From assembly GCA_964498765.1 (NCBI GenBank), contig CAZCIU010000025.1:1-36211 (forward strand): a DNA stretch of 36,211 bases, in the 5' to 3' direction. Of this stretch, positions 1-8,045 are shown piece by piece. Position 1 is the first letter of the stretch. The number at the start of each line of letters is the position of its first letter. The stretch comes from UPXZ01 sp964498765 (GTDB lineage: Bacteria > Bacteroidota > Bacteroidia > Bacteroidales > Paludibacteraceae). Made by a program: the position numbers and the translations under genes. The notes below the pieces were generated by a model. That model saw only the letters and a list, made by a program, of their open reading frames with translations, searched no databases and was not told the origin of the DNA.

Positions 1-244
1 AGTTAATTTTATATCTGTTGTTTTTATAGTTCCACCATGTAGTAGTAGCAGCAGAAGTAATGGTAATACCACGTTCTTGCTCTTGTGCCATCCAGTCCAT
101 AGTAGCTGTACCATCGTGCGTTTCACCGATTTTGTGGGTCAAACCCGTATAAAACAGGATACGCTCAGATGTTGTTGTTTTACCGGCATCAATGTGAGCC
201 ATGATACCGATATTCCTATGCAAACTTAAATCGTCTTTTGCCAT
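1..244 (-). CDS. fusA: Elongation factor G, N-terminal fragment (cut by window edge)
   Basis: Reading the minus strand from the ATG at 242-244 gives 81 residues starting MAKDDLSLHRNIGIMAHIDA. The segment contains the GTPase P-loop AHIDAGKTT (about residues 16-24) and the switch I region ending in ERGITI, both diagnostic of EF-G. EF-G is the ribosomal translocase that uses GTP to move tRNA and mRNA after peptide transfer. It is the third gene of the str operon here (rpsL, rpsG, fusA), 152 bp downstream of rpsG. The rest of the protein, about 620 residues, lies beyond base 1. The 5' portion looks intact. Confidence 0.97.
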   Translation of the reverse strand, partial: MAKDDLSLHRNIGIMAHIDAGKTTTSERILFYTGLTHKIGETHDGTATMDWMAQEQERGITITSAATTTWWNYKNNRYKIN

Positions 245-396
245 TTTTGTTTCTTTCCGCTCGCTCAGATTGCTTATTAAAAATTTATACCTTAAGAGAT
301 TAATATGCTGAGAGAGTAATTTTAATTGTTTTAAATACCTTTTAGTTTTCATCGACCCGAAGTGAACTCCGACCCGACAAATAGTTTTTTGATTAA

Positions 397-873
397 TTAA
401 AATCTAAAATGCGCAAACGCACGGTTAGCTTCGGCCATACGGTGCATATCTTCCTTGCGTTTGAATGCGCCACCTTGGCTGTTGAAAGCATCAATGATTT
501 CGGCAGCCAATTTATCAGCCATCGAACGACCACCACGCTTACGTGCGTAAAGAATAAGATTTTTCATTGAAATAGATTCTTTCCTGTCTGGACGAATCTC
601 TGTTGGAACCTGGAATGTAGCACCGCCGACACGACGAGATTTTACTTCCACTAACGGAGTGATATTTTCAAGAGCTTTCTTAAAAATTTCAAGGGGGGCT
701 TTTTCTTCGTTTGGTAATTTAGTTTTTACCACATCCAAAGAATCATAAAAAATACCGAAAGCTATTGACTTTTTGCCATCGAACATCAAGTGGTTAACAA
801 ATTTTGTTACCATTGATTCATTAAAAACCGGATCAGGTAAAATGACCCTTTTTTTAGGTTTTGTCTTTCTCAT
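397..873 (-). CDS. rpsG: 30S ribosomal protein S7
   Basis: The product is 158 aa starting MRKTKPKKRVILPDPVFNES, the normal length and N-terminus for Bacteroidota S7. S7 binds the 3' major domain of 16S rRNA, nucleates assembly of the 30S head and lines the E site. The conserved segments GGATFQVPTEIRP (around residue 83) and ARKRGGRSMADKLAAE (around residue 110) are present. It lies between rpsL and fusA in the str operon. In E. coli S7 represses its own operon by binding the S12-S7 spacer; the spacer here (874-1058) is long and contains hairpins, but similar control is only an inference. Confidence 0.98.
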   Translation of the reverse strand: MRKTKPKKRVILPDPVFNESMVTKFVNHLMFDGKKSIAFGIFYDSLDVVKTKLPNEEKAPLEIFKKALENITPLVEVKSRRVGGATFQVPTEIRPDRKESISMKNLILYARKRGGRSMADKLAAEIIDAFNSQGGAFKRKEDMHRMAEANRAFAHFRF

Positions 874-1019
874 TTTTGTAAAATTTCCGTTTTTGTTTTT
901 TTGGTTGCTGTTAGTCTTACTTCAATGTCTTCTCTCAGACATTTACTCAACCCTCATCTGCTACCTTAAAACTCAAACAAGTTGTTTTAAACTTGATTTT
1001 GTTAATGTTTTGTTAGAAT

Positions 1020-1060
1020 TTCCGAAGTATTCGGAACCTTCAATTCATCGAGGATGAATT
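1020..1060 (-). promoter_or_regulatory. Two tandem three-base-loop hairpins after the rpsL stop codon
   Basis: On the minus strand, directly after rpsL, come two perfect inverted repeats. The first has an 8-bp stem AATTCATC/GATGAATT with a three-base loop (1042-1060) and overlaps the rpsL stop codon. The second has a 7-bp stem TTCCGAA/TTCGGAA with a three-base loop (1020-1036). No T tract follows, so an intrinsic terminator is unlikely. The rpsL-rpsG spacer (185 bp) is the position where S7 autoregulation acts in enterobacteria; a protein-binding, processing or stability role is possible but unproven. Confidence 0.5.
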
Positions 1061-1463
1061 ATTTTTTCTTAGCTGTTGCTGCGGCTTGTCCCGGTTTTGG
1101 GCGTTTTGCACCGTATTTTGAGCGACGTTGAGTACGACCGTTTACACCGGCAGTATCCAAAGTTCCGCGAACCACGTGGTAACGTACACCTGGAAGGTCT
1201 TTAACACGACCGCCACGAACCATCACGATGGAGTGTTCCTGCAAGTTGTGTCCTTCTCCCGGAATGTAAGCATTCACCTCTTTTTGATTCGTCAAACGTA
1301 CACGGGCCACTTTACGCATAGCTGAGTTAGGTTTTTTTGGCGTTGTAGTATATACACGAACACAAACTCCACGACGCTGAGGACAAGAATCCAAAGCAGG
1401 AGATTTGCTTTTATCCACAAGCACTTCTCTTCCTTTTCTAACTAATTGTTGAATTGTAGGCAT
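1059..1463 (-). CDS. rpsL: 30S ribosomal protein S12
   Basis: The product is 134 aa starting MPTIQQLVRKGREVL, with the S12 hallmarks TTTPKKPNSAMRKVARVRL and PGEGHNLQEHS. S12 sits at the decoding centre and controls accuracy. K43 and K88, whose substitution classically gives streptomycin resistance, are both the wild-type lysines, and D89, the usual methylthiolation site, is present. The C-terminus is extended and lysine/alanine-rich (KPGQAAATAKKK), as is common in this phylum. It is the first gene of the str operon, about 70 bp downstream of a strong promoter (1531-1560). Confidence 0.98.
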   Translation of the reverse strand: MPTIQQLVRKGREVLVDKSKSPALDSCPQRRGVCVRVYTTTPKKPNSAMRKVARVRLTNQKEVNAYIPGEGHNLQEHSIVMVRGGRVKDLPGVRYHVVRGTLDTAGVNGRTQRRSKYGAKRPKPGQAAATAKKK

Positions 1464-1530
1464 TTCTTTTCAATGTTTGTTTAATAAATACTTATAAATT
1501 ATCCATTTAGATTTTCTCCAAAATGGGTTG

Positions 1531-1560
1531 CAAAGGTACGAATAATTTTTTATTTGACAA
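1531..1560 (-). promoter_or_regulatory. Promoter of the str operon (rpsL-rpsG-fusA)
   Basis: The minus strand has TTG (1558-1560), a 19-nt spacer and TACCTTTG (1531-1538). This matches the Bacteroidota housekeeping sigma consensus (-33 TTG, -7 TAnnTTTG) at its usual spacing. Transcription would start around 1525, giving a leader of about 60 nt before rpsL. The rplY promoter uses the same TACCTTTG box. Confidence 0.85.
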
Positions 1561-1634
1561 TGACACGCGTACTATTTTTTGAGAAAAATCCACCGTTTTC
1601 ATTGAAATAGAGCAGAAAAATGCCGTTTAGAGGC

Positions 1635-1665
1635 AAAAAAATGGTTGCACTTCGTAGCGCAACCA
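1635..1665 (-). terminator. Intrinsic terminator of the endonuclease gene
   Basis: The minus-strand transcript forms the stem TGGTTGC/GCAACCA (1642-1665), with a further CT/AG pairing inside the loop, followed by a T run (complement of 1635-1641). It lies 27 bp past the stop of the endonuclease gene and before the str promoter, so it separates the two transcription units. Confidence 0.75.
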
Positions 1666-1691
1666 CTCATTTTATATTTATTTAACACTTC

Positions 1692-4538
1692 TCACTTTAC
1701 AATCTTTCTGATTTCTATCTTTCCGTCCTTTTCAACTTGAAGAACATAAATTCCTTTTCTGGCAAGTGGAATAGACACTTGATCCGAACTCGATACAATA
1801 TTATTATATAGTAACATTCCGGTCACGGAAAAAATGCGGATAGTTTCATTGCCTTGCAAATCAAAAATCGTCACATCCTTATCCGAAATAGCATAGCGAT
1901 AGGCTGAATTTTTAAGATTTTGAGTACCGGAACGAATAGTATTTACCTCAATGGTTTCAGAAAAGTCCGAAACCACATCTCCATTCACAGCCTTTACCCG
2001 ATAATAATATACGCTACTCTCAACCACTCCTTCCACGTGATAGCTTAGAGCCTGTACCGGTTGATTTTGCAAGTGATATTCTACGGCAATCTCACCATAA
2101 GTAATCTCTACGTCATCCAAGGAAAAATTCCCGGTCGATTTATTATATGTAAACCGAATAGCTGTGATTTGATCTTCGGCAGAAAGTTGATAAGACGGAT
2201 AGTATTTTGAAGTATTCACGTATGTGATACTGTCAATCCGCTGCCAACCATTCACGCCTTCTCCTTCTACAATCATATATGAGCCCACTCCGCTTGAAGG
2301 GAATTTGTACATAAACATCAAATCCGTTATCGAGCCAGAGAAGGTTTTGGTCTTCAGCCAATCATTGTTGTTTTTAAACCCAACGGAAGGTGGATTTTCT
2401 CCCGAACTTGTAGTGGAAGTGTAATTGCTTACAGAACCAGTCCATCCTTGCGGCAAACCTCCGCCAGACGAAGTCACGTTGTCAAATGTTTCTTTTACAT
2501 TAGAAACTCCATTGCCCACAACTTGAAAAACGTCCAATAAGTACGATGTAGCATAAGCTGTTTGTTCCCAGTTGGCCGTAAATGAAGTTGTGAAAACATC
2601 CGATGCCTCCAAAGCTACCGGTGCTTCAAGTCCATTTGTAGTAAATGATTGCGTATTTACAGAAGGAATTTGCTCCGCTCCCCGAACAGAAATTACGCCG
2701 TAAGTGTATTTTGTTCCGGGTGAAAGTTCTTCAACATCCATTTTGTTTCTATTTCCTGCAGATTTAACTTTGAAAATATAGTTTGAAATGCCGGGTAAAT
2801 TCATTGAATGAGCAGCCATTTTATCAAACTGAGCAACTGGAAATTCGTTCCAATTATTCAAATCAAAACGATTGCTTGGATGCGTAATATCTGCTTTTCT
2901 CTTCAAAATCTTATCTTTTCCCCAATCATAATCAGCACCACCGTTAATCTCGCCAATCACATCAATCTGAATACCATTTCTGAACAAAGCCACAGCGTCA
3001 TTTCCATTGAATGCACAGATCGAATCAGCAAACATATCTGCTTTCGATTTCAATGCATCGTTTACTGGTGGATTTGCCGAAAGTGGATCATATACAATCA
3101 GAAAAGTTTCGTTAGTTGGCAAGTAGCCGGATAGTTTTTGAGTTACCACAAAACCACCCGCTCCGTTAGTCTGCTTTTTAAGTGAATATTTTGATAAATC
3201 CACCGTTTCGCCGGTGCCGTTGTAAAGTTCGAGGGCTTTATCATTAGATGCGCCTTCGTAATAACCGGAAATAATCAAATCGCCTGCACGGTCATTTCCC
3301 TGGTACAAACTCACCAAATAATCGCTTGCAGCCGGATCTTCCAGCCAATGCAAACTTGCTCCAACCGGCGTTATATCAGTTGGTTCTGTAGTAATAAACT
3401 CTGATGTAGCAACAATTTTAAGTGGAATAAGTGTTTCTTCTTCCAAACCACCGCCACTAATAATTAATGTATCCAAAAACACACCAGCCGACAATGGTGT
3501 TGCTTGAACTTCAAGATTGTAACCTTCCAAGGCTTGAAATTGACTTAGCATATTTGAAGACACTGAAAAATAGGAATTTTCACGAGCAAAGCGCAAGTTC
3601 AACGATGAATTGATATTTATTCCTTGTAGTAAAATGGTTTGAGTTTTTACAATATTCTGAAAAACAGCTCCAAAATCCAAACTAAATTTTCTCCTTGGCG
3701 AAATGATAAAAGCACCTGTTTCTGCCGGATAAGAGAAAGGTTCCTCTTTTTTATTTCCCCAAATATGCTCTGCAATTTCAGGAAAATCGATAAATGGATT
3801 TCGATTGCCTTGAATGGCAAAAATCGCTTCGTTTCGCGCCAATTCTTTTTCACTTACCGGATCGGCACGATGCCATTTCAGCAACAAATCTGCCGCCCAA
3901 GGCTGCCAAGCCGGATACAACGTATTTGTGAGCATTGGCGAATTCCATAGCGGATATAAATCTTCATAGATAGTTGAAATATAGAAATAGGACCGAGCAA
4001 AGTCACCCTTAAATTCATCTGACGGCTCAAATGCCGTTCCGTTATATTCTGTTCCAAAAATATTTTCCCCAATAGTAGAAAACTGATTGTAATAAATGAT
4101 GCTATAGCCAACTTCACCCAAGGGATGGTTGCTTTTAGCAGAATTGGTGCGGCTATCAGCCGGATAGAGATGAAATAAATCTTTGTAGGCTGTATTAGCA
4201 TAACCTCCCCACCAGCTTTTCGGGAATGAATGCTCAATCGCCATGTCACTCACCGAGTTATAGCCATTGAACTGACGCACAACAGGCGAATACATATCTT
4301 TTACAGTATTGTCCGCGTTTCTATCTGTGCTGTAAAAACCCTGCCAGGTATAGCCTTCTCCACTTCCATAGTCTAGCACCGTGAGCGGCGATGAAATCTG
4401 ATGAAGCGTAGTTTTCAGTTCAGCCTGCTTTTTGTCCCGAGCAAAGTAATAATAACCTGTTGGGATTGCCGCGTTTATTAGGCTGACAAAACTTATCAGC
4501 AGAATTAGCAGGAAACTACGTTGATTTATTTTTCTCAT
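1692..4538 (-). CDS. Secreted endonuclease I with lamin-tail, Fn3-like and T9SS sorting domains
   Basis: The product is 948 aa. A signal peptide covers about residues 1-23. An endonuclease I domain (about 25-260) has the active-site segment IEHSFPKSWWGG (E102, H103) and LYPADSRTNSAKSNHPLGEV; in the Vvn/endonuclease I family the Glu, His and downstream Asn coordinate the metal. A lamin-tail-like domain follows (about 405-560; NDKALELYNGTGETVDLSKY), then fibronectin-III-like segments, and a C-terminal Por/T9SS type A sorting domain (about 875-948; GIYVLQVEKDGKIEIRKIVK). It is predicted to be exported through the type IX system and to cut DNA non-specifically outside the cell, for nutrient or phosphate scavenging or matrix remodelling. 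It starts 16 bp after aguB and may be co-transcribed with it, although the functions look unrelated. A terminator follows at 1635-1665. The domain calls are by eye. Confidence 0.88.
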   Translation of the reverse strand: MRKINQRSFLLILLISFVSLINAAIPTGYYYFARDKKQAELKTTLHQISSPLTVLDYGSGEGYTWQGFYSTDRNADNTVKDMYSPVVRQFNGYNSVSDMAIEHSFPKSWWGGYANTAYKDLFHLYPADSRTNSAKSNHPLGEVGYSIIYYNQFSTIGENIFGTEYNGTAFEPSDEFKGDFARSYFYISTIYEDLYPLWNSPMLTNTLYPAWQPWAADLLLKWHRADPVSEKELARNEAIFAIQGNRNPFIDFPEIAEHIWGNKKEEPFSYPAETGAFIISPRRKFSLDFGAVFQNIVKTQTILLQGININSSLNLRFARENSYFSVSSNMLSQFQALEGYNLEVQATPLSAGVFLDTLIISGGGLEEETLIPLKIVATSEFITTEPTDITPVGASLHWLEDPAASDYLVSLYQGNDRAGDLIISGYYEGASNDKALELYNGTGETVDLSKYSLKKQTNGAGGFVVTQKLSGYLPTNETFLIVYDPLSANPPVNDALKSKADMFADSICAFNGNDAVALFRNGIQIDVIGEINGGADYDWGKDKILKRKADITHPSNRFDLNNWNEFPVAQFDKMAAHSMNLPGISNYIFKVKSAGNRNKMDVEELSPGTKYTYGVISVRGAEQIPSVNTQSFTTNGLEAPVALEASDVFTTSFTANWEQTAYATSYLLDVFQVVGNGVSNVKETFDNVTSSGGGLPQGWTGSVSNYTSTTSSGENPPSVGFKNNNDWLKTKTFSGSITDLMFMYKFPSSGVGSYMIVEGEGVNGWQRIDSITYVNTSKYYPSYQLSAEDQITAIRFTYNKSTGNFSLDDVEITYGEIAVEYHLQNQPVQALSYHVEGVVESSVYYYRVKAVNGDVVSDFSETIEVNTIRSGTQNLKNSAYRYAISDKDVTIFDLQGNETIRIFSVTGMLLYNNIVSSSDQVSIPLARKGIYVLQVEKDGKIEIRKIVK

Positions 4539-4554
4539 TTTATTTTGCTTTATC

Positions 4555-5430
4555 TTACTTACGCCATCTTTGGGTTAAATCTCCGAAAGCATCTATTCTT
4601 CTATCGCGGAAAAACGGCCACCACCTTCGCACAAGTTCAGTACGCTGCAAATCAAGATCGAAAACGACATTTTCATCTTTTTCATCGGATAATTGAAGCA
4701 GAATTTCACCTTGCTGTCCGGCAATAAAACTTGAACCCCAGAACTGAATTCCATTAGTTACGCCTGATGGATCCGGTTCGTAGCCTACCCGATTACAGGA
4801 AATTACAGGAATTCCATTAGCAACCGCATGCGAGCGTTGGATGGTAATCCAGGCGTTCCGTTGACGCTCTTTTTCTTCAGAAGTATCAGTACTTTCCCAA
4901 CCGATAGCTGTAGGATAAATCAGCACTTCTGCACCTGCCAAAGCCATTAATCGGGCTGCTTCCGGATACCACTGATCCCAACAAATCAGCACTCCAAGTT
5001 TTCCAATAGACGTTTGAATAGGTTCAAAGCCCAAATCTCCGGGCGTAAAGTAGAATTTCTCGTAATAGGCCGGATCGTCCGGAATGTGCATTTTCCGATA
5101 CATTCCGGCTATACTTCCGTCTTTTTCCATCACAACTGCCGTATTGTGAAACAGTCCTGGCGCACGTTTTTCAAACAAAGACAATACAATTACCAATCCT
5201 AATTCTTTGGCCAACGCTCCGAAACGTTCCGTAGATGGTCCCGGAATGGCTTCTGCTTGATCAAAAACCGAAACATCTTCCGTTTGACAAAAATACAGTC
5301 CGTTGTGAATTTCTTGTAAAACGACTAAGTCGGCTCCTTGTGCCGCAACTTCACGGATGTTTTTTTCTAATTTATTGATATTGGCCGGAATATCAGCGGT
5401 ATTGGATTGCTGAATGATTGCTACTTTCAT
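4555..5430 (-). CDS. aguB: N-carbamoylputrescine amidase (nitrilase superfamily)
   Basis: The product is 291 aa, the normal length for this enzyme. The nitrilase catalytic triad is visible as E40 (LVVLQEIHNG), K113 (MYRKMHIPDD) and C150 (GVLICWDQWYPEAAR). HIPDDPAYYEKFYFTPGD and the WWPFFRDRRIDAFGDLTQRW tail are characteristic of plant and bacterial AguB. It hydrolyses N-carbamoylputrescine to putrescine, CO2 and ammonia in the cytosol, the last step of the agmatine route. Its partner aguA is in this window but 27 kb away (32019-33062). No promoter box was found in the 108-bp repeat-rich spacer upstream, so it may be read through from GH95. The nitrilase superfamily is certain and the substrate very likely. 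Confidence 0.93.
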   Translation of the reverse strand: MKVAIIQQSNTADIPANINKLEKNIREVAAQGADLVVLQEIHNGLYFCQTEDVSVFDQAEAIPGPSTERFGALAKELGLVIVLSLFEKRAPGLFHNTAVVMEKDGSIAGMYRKMHIPDDPAYYEKFYFTPGDLGFEPIQTSIGKLGVLICWDQWYPEAARLMALAGAEVLIYPTAIGWESTDTSEEKERQRNAWITIQRSHAVANGIPVISCNRVGYEPDPSGVTNGIQFWGSSFIAGQQGEILLQLSDEKDENVVFDLDLQRTELVRRWWPFFRDRRIDAFGDLTQRWRK

Positions 5431-5538
5431 TGGTTGTTAGTAATTAGTTATTGAGTTATTGGTTATTGGTTAGTTTCGACGAGCTCAACTACCGGCTTTG
5501 ATAATTGACAAGTTAACGACTAACTGTTGGTTATTGAG
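5431..5538. repeat. Word-like AT-rich intergenic repeat between GH95 and aguB
   Basis: The spacer is built from repeated words of the type GTTATTG, GAGTTATTGG and GGTTATTGG. It surrounds a mixed segment (about 5469-5525) whose ends form a weak inverted repeat (GGTTAGT against ACTAAC). The same words recur beside the N gap at 30443-30672. I see no gene and no promoter box in it. Confidence 0.6.
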
Positions 5539-5552
5539 TTATTGGCAAATTA
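5531..5552. repeat. 22-bp dispersed repeat overlapping the GH95 stop codon
   Basis: These 22 bases are identical to 30488-30509 and to 30643-30664, the copies on either side of the N gap. The GH95 stop codon (5539-5541) and the last codons (Ile-Cys-Gln) fall inside this copy, so the repeat supplies the 3' end of the gene. Confidence 0.8.
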
Positions 5553-7953
5553 AAGTTGCTTTTTGACCTTTTTTCAAATCTAAACTGACCACTCCATTAC
5601 TTGGAACGAGTTTTTTACCTTTATATAATATTGTAGAAACATTTTGCGGCACTTTAAGTTTGAATGTATTGGCTACTTCTGCACGAATAGTGATGGTTTC
5701 TACTTTTTTATTGGTCCATTTGGTGTCCACTTCTGCTCCACCACGTACGCGCAAGCCTTTGAAATCTCCGGTTTTCCACACATCCGGAAGTGCAGGAAGC
5801 AATTCAATGTGACCATCCTGACTTTGTATCAACATTTCAGCAATTCCGCTCGTTCCACCAAAGTTTCCATCAATCTGAAACGGCGGATGCGCACAAAACA
5901 GGTTTGGATAAGTTCCGCCACCATGTCCTGTGTATGTCGTCGCATCAATTTTAATGGATGGTTGCAATAAACTTTTCAGCAATTTGTATGCCCGATTGCC
6001 ATCTTGCAGTCTTGCCCAGAAATTCACTTTCCAAGCACGCGACCAACCCGTTCCACCATCACCACGACGATTAAGCGTTTCCTTTGCGGCAGCAGCTAAT
6101 TCCGGAGTAGTATTAGGTGAAATCTGATTGCTTGGATACAAACCGTACAAATGCGACACGTGACGGTGAGTTGGTTCTACTTCTTCGTAATCTTCCAGCC
6201 ATTCCATCAAATAACCTTTTTCGCTGATCTGCATCGGTGGCAATTGCGGCAAAGTTTTACGGATTTTATCAACGGTTGGGTCATTTTCAATTCCCAGAAT
6301 TTGCGCAGCAGAAAGCACATTGGTAAACAATTCAGTCATAATCTGCGTGTCCATTGTAGGTCCCATACAGACGTAAGCCGTTTGTGTAGAACCTACTTGT
6401 CTGAAGCCATTTTCCGGCGATGACGAAGGCGCAGTTACTAACCAACCATTTTTCGGTTCTTTGATAAGGGTAGAAAGGAAGAAATCAGCAGCACCTTTGA
6501 GCGTAGAATAAACAGACGCCAAATAAGCTTTGTCTTGCGTAAATGCGTAATGCTCCCAAAGATGCTCGCAAAGCCAGGCTCCGCCGGTAACCGTAGCACC
6601 CCAAGATGCGTGTTCGCCGGGTGCCGTAAATTTCCACGGATTGCTCATCATGTGGGCAGTCCAGCCTTCAGCACCGTAATATGTTTTGGCTGTTGCCGTA
6701 CCGGACGGTACTAAGGATTTTGTAAATTCAATCAGCGGTTTATGAAGTTCTGAAAGGTTGCAAACTTCAGCCAGCCAATAATTCATCTGTACATTGATAT
6801 TTAAGTGATAATCGCCGTTCCAAGGCGTTTGTACCGTATTCGCCCAAAGTCCTTGCAAGTTAAGCGGCATTGAGTTTTCATTTGTTCCACAAATCATCAA
6901 ATACCTTCCAAATTGGAAATAAAGTGCCGCGAAAGACGGATCATCGTTCTTTTGGAAATCAGTCAATCGGCGGTCAGTAGCTGCATTTACATTCTGCTTA
7001 CCGAGATTTAGCTCTACCCGATTGAATTTTTCCTGATATTCTTTGATGTGGCGTTTTTGTAATTTGGCGAACGAAGTTTTAGCTGCTTTTGCCATCAATT
7101 TATCAACCGTTGCCGTGTAGGATTTGTCCAACATATCAGTAGAAGTGGAAATCAAAATAATGGCTTCATTCGCATCGTTTATGCTGAGTTTTTTTCCATC
7201 GGAACTCAATTTTCCACCTTTATTAATTACGCGTATTTTTGTCAAAAAGCGAACGCCTTTCGTGGTATTGTAACCGTCGTTCAACTGTCCGGTCATTACA
7301 ATTTCATTGTTTATTATCGCAATATCTGCTCGTTCCGGACGGCTCAGTTCCAAATCAAAACTAACTGATTTTTTGGCATTTGCTTTCAGTCGAATTGCCA
7401 TCACATCATTTGCAAAAGAGGTGAAATACTCACGAGAATACTGCACATTTCCTTTTGAAAAATGAGTGGAAGCCACCGCATTGTTCAAACTCAAATTGCG
7501 GCTGTAATTCTGCACGGCTCCATCCGCAGTAAATTTTTGATGAATGTACAAATCGCCCAACATCTGAAAACATCCGTAAGGCACATTGTTGCCCGCACCA
7601 AATCCGGAACCTACGCCCTTACATTTAAAGTGCTTATACATTATGTTTTGCGCTTCTACGTTTTTGCCATTTAAGAGCAGTTCACGTATCTCAGGCAGGT
7701 ATTTTATAGCATCAGGATTGAGCACGTCTTCTTCACTTCCCGACCACATCGTGATGTCGTTGAGAACGATATGCTCTTTTTCCACACCGCCGTCGGGCAT
7801 CATACCGATGCGTCCGTTACCAAGTGGCAGCGTTTTTTCCCAAATATCTGCAGGCGTGTAATATTTGAGTTGTAAATCCTGATCTGTATTTGCTGATAGA
7901 AAGCTGAATGCTGTCGATGCAAAAATGCTTAATAGTAAAATGCGAAGTTTCAT
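5539..7953 (-). CDS. GH95 alpha-L-fucosidase (probable alpha-1,2-fucosidase)
   Basis: The product is 804 aa, the family's usual length, with a signal peptide (about 1-21, ending SFLSANT). The N-terminal beta-sandwich of GH95 (LPLGNGRIGMMPDGG, LNDITMWSG) is followed by an (alpha/alpha)6 barrel. The catalytic residues of Bifidobacterium AfcA (N421, N423, E566, D766) have clear counterparts: N385 and N387 in LNINVQMNYW, E514 in SSSPENGF and D695 in PFQIDGNFGG. GH95 enzymes are inverting exo-enzymes that remove alpha-1,2-fucose from Gal-ended glycans; some prefer alpha-L-galactose. The gene lies 92 bp after GH110, with no terminator or promoter seen between them, so the two are probably co-transcribed. 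The signal peptide suggests the periplasm. The family is certain; the exact substrate is inferred. Confidence 0.94.
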   Translation of the reverse strand: MKLRILLLSIFASTAFSFLSANTDQDLQLKYYTPADIWEKTLPLGNGRIGMMPDGGVEKEHIVLNDITMWSGSEEDVLNPDAIKYLPEIRELLLNGKNVEAQNIMYKHFKCKGVGSGFGAGNNVPYGCFQMLGDLYIHQKFTADGAVQNYSRNLSLNNAVASTHFSKGNVQYSREYFTSFANDVMAIRLKANAKKSVSFDLELSRPERADIAIINNEIVMTGQLNDGYNTTKGVRFLTKIRVINKGGKLSSDGKKLSINDANEAIILISTSTDMLDKSYTATVDKLMAKAAKTSFAKLQKRHIKEYQEKFNRVELNLGKQNVNAATDRRLTDFQKNDDPSFAALYFQFGRYLMICGTNENSMPLNLQGLWANTVQTPWNGDYHLNINVQMNYWLAEVCNLSELHKPLIEFTKSLVPSGTATAKTYYGAEGWTAHMMSNPWKFTAPGEHASWGATVTGGAWLCEHLWEHYAFTQDKAYLASVYSTLKGAADFFLSTLIKEPKNGWLVTAPSSSPENGFRQVGSTQTAYVCMGPTMDTQIMTELFTNVLSAAQILGIENDPTVDKIRKTLPQLPPMQISEKGYLMEWLEDYEEVEPTHRHVSHLYGLYPSNQISPNTTPELAAAAKETLNRRGDGGTGWSRAWKVNFWARLQDGNRAYKLLKSLLQPSIKIDATTYTGHGGGTYPNLFCAHPPFQIDGNFGGTSGIAEMLIQSQDGHIELLPALPDVWKTGDFKGLRVRGGAEVDTKWTNKKVETITIRAEVANTFKLKVPQNVSTILYKGKKLVPSNGVVSLDLKKGQKATLICQ

Positions 7954-7972
7954 ATTGTTGTATGTTTTGTTT

Positions 7973-8045
7973 ATTCGAAGTTTGGGCGTTTCAATGTTTA
8001 AGTGTTCGGATGTTGAATGCTGGCCTACTGCTTACTACTTACCGC
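7973..8045. repeat. Word-like intergenic sequence between GH110 and GH95
   Basis: The spacer contains successive related words (TTTGGGCGTTTCAATGTTTAAGTG and similar, here broken up; then CTGCTTACTACTTACC). The 13-mer at 7979-7991 matches 36189-36201 at 12 of 13 positions. There is no terminator and no CAAAnnTA box, which favours co-transcription of GH110 and GH95. Confidence 0.45.

Noticed and set aside
773..1057. 94-codon plus-strand frame over the rpsL-rpsG spacer
   Set aside because: It overlaps the start of rpsG, has a low-complexity hydrophobic translation and no promoter or neighbouring context.
1059..1463. Possible streptomycin-resistance allele of rpsL
   Set aside because: K43 and K88 are the wild-type residues.
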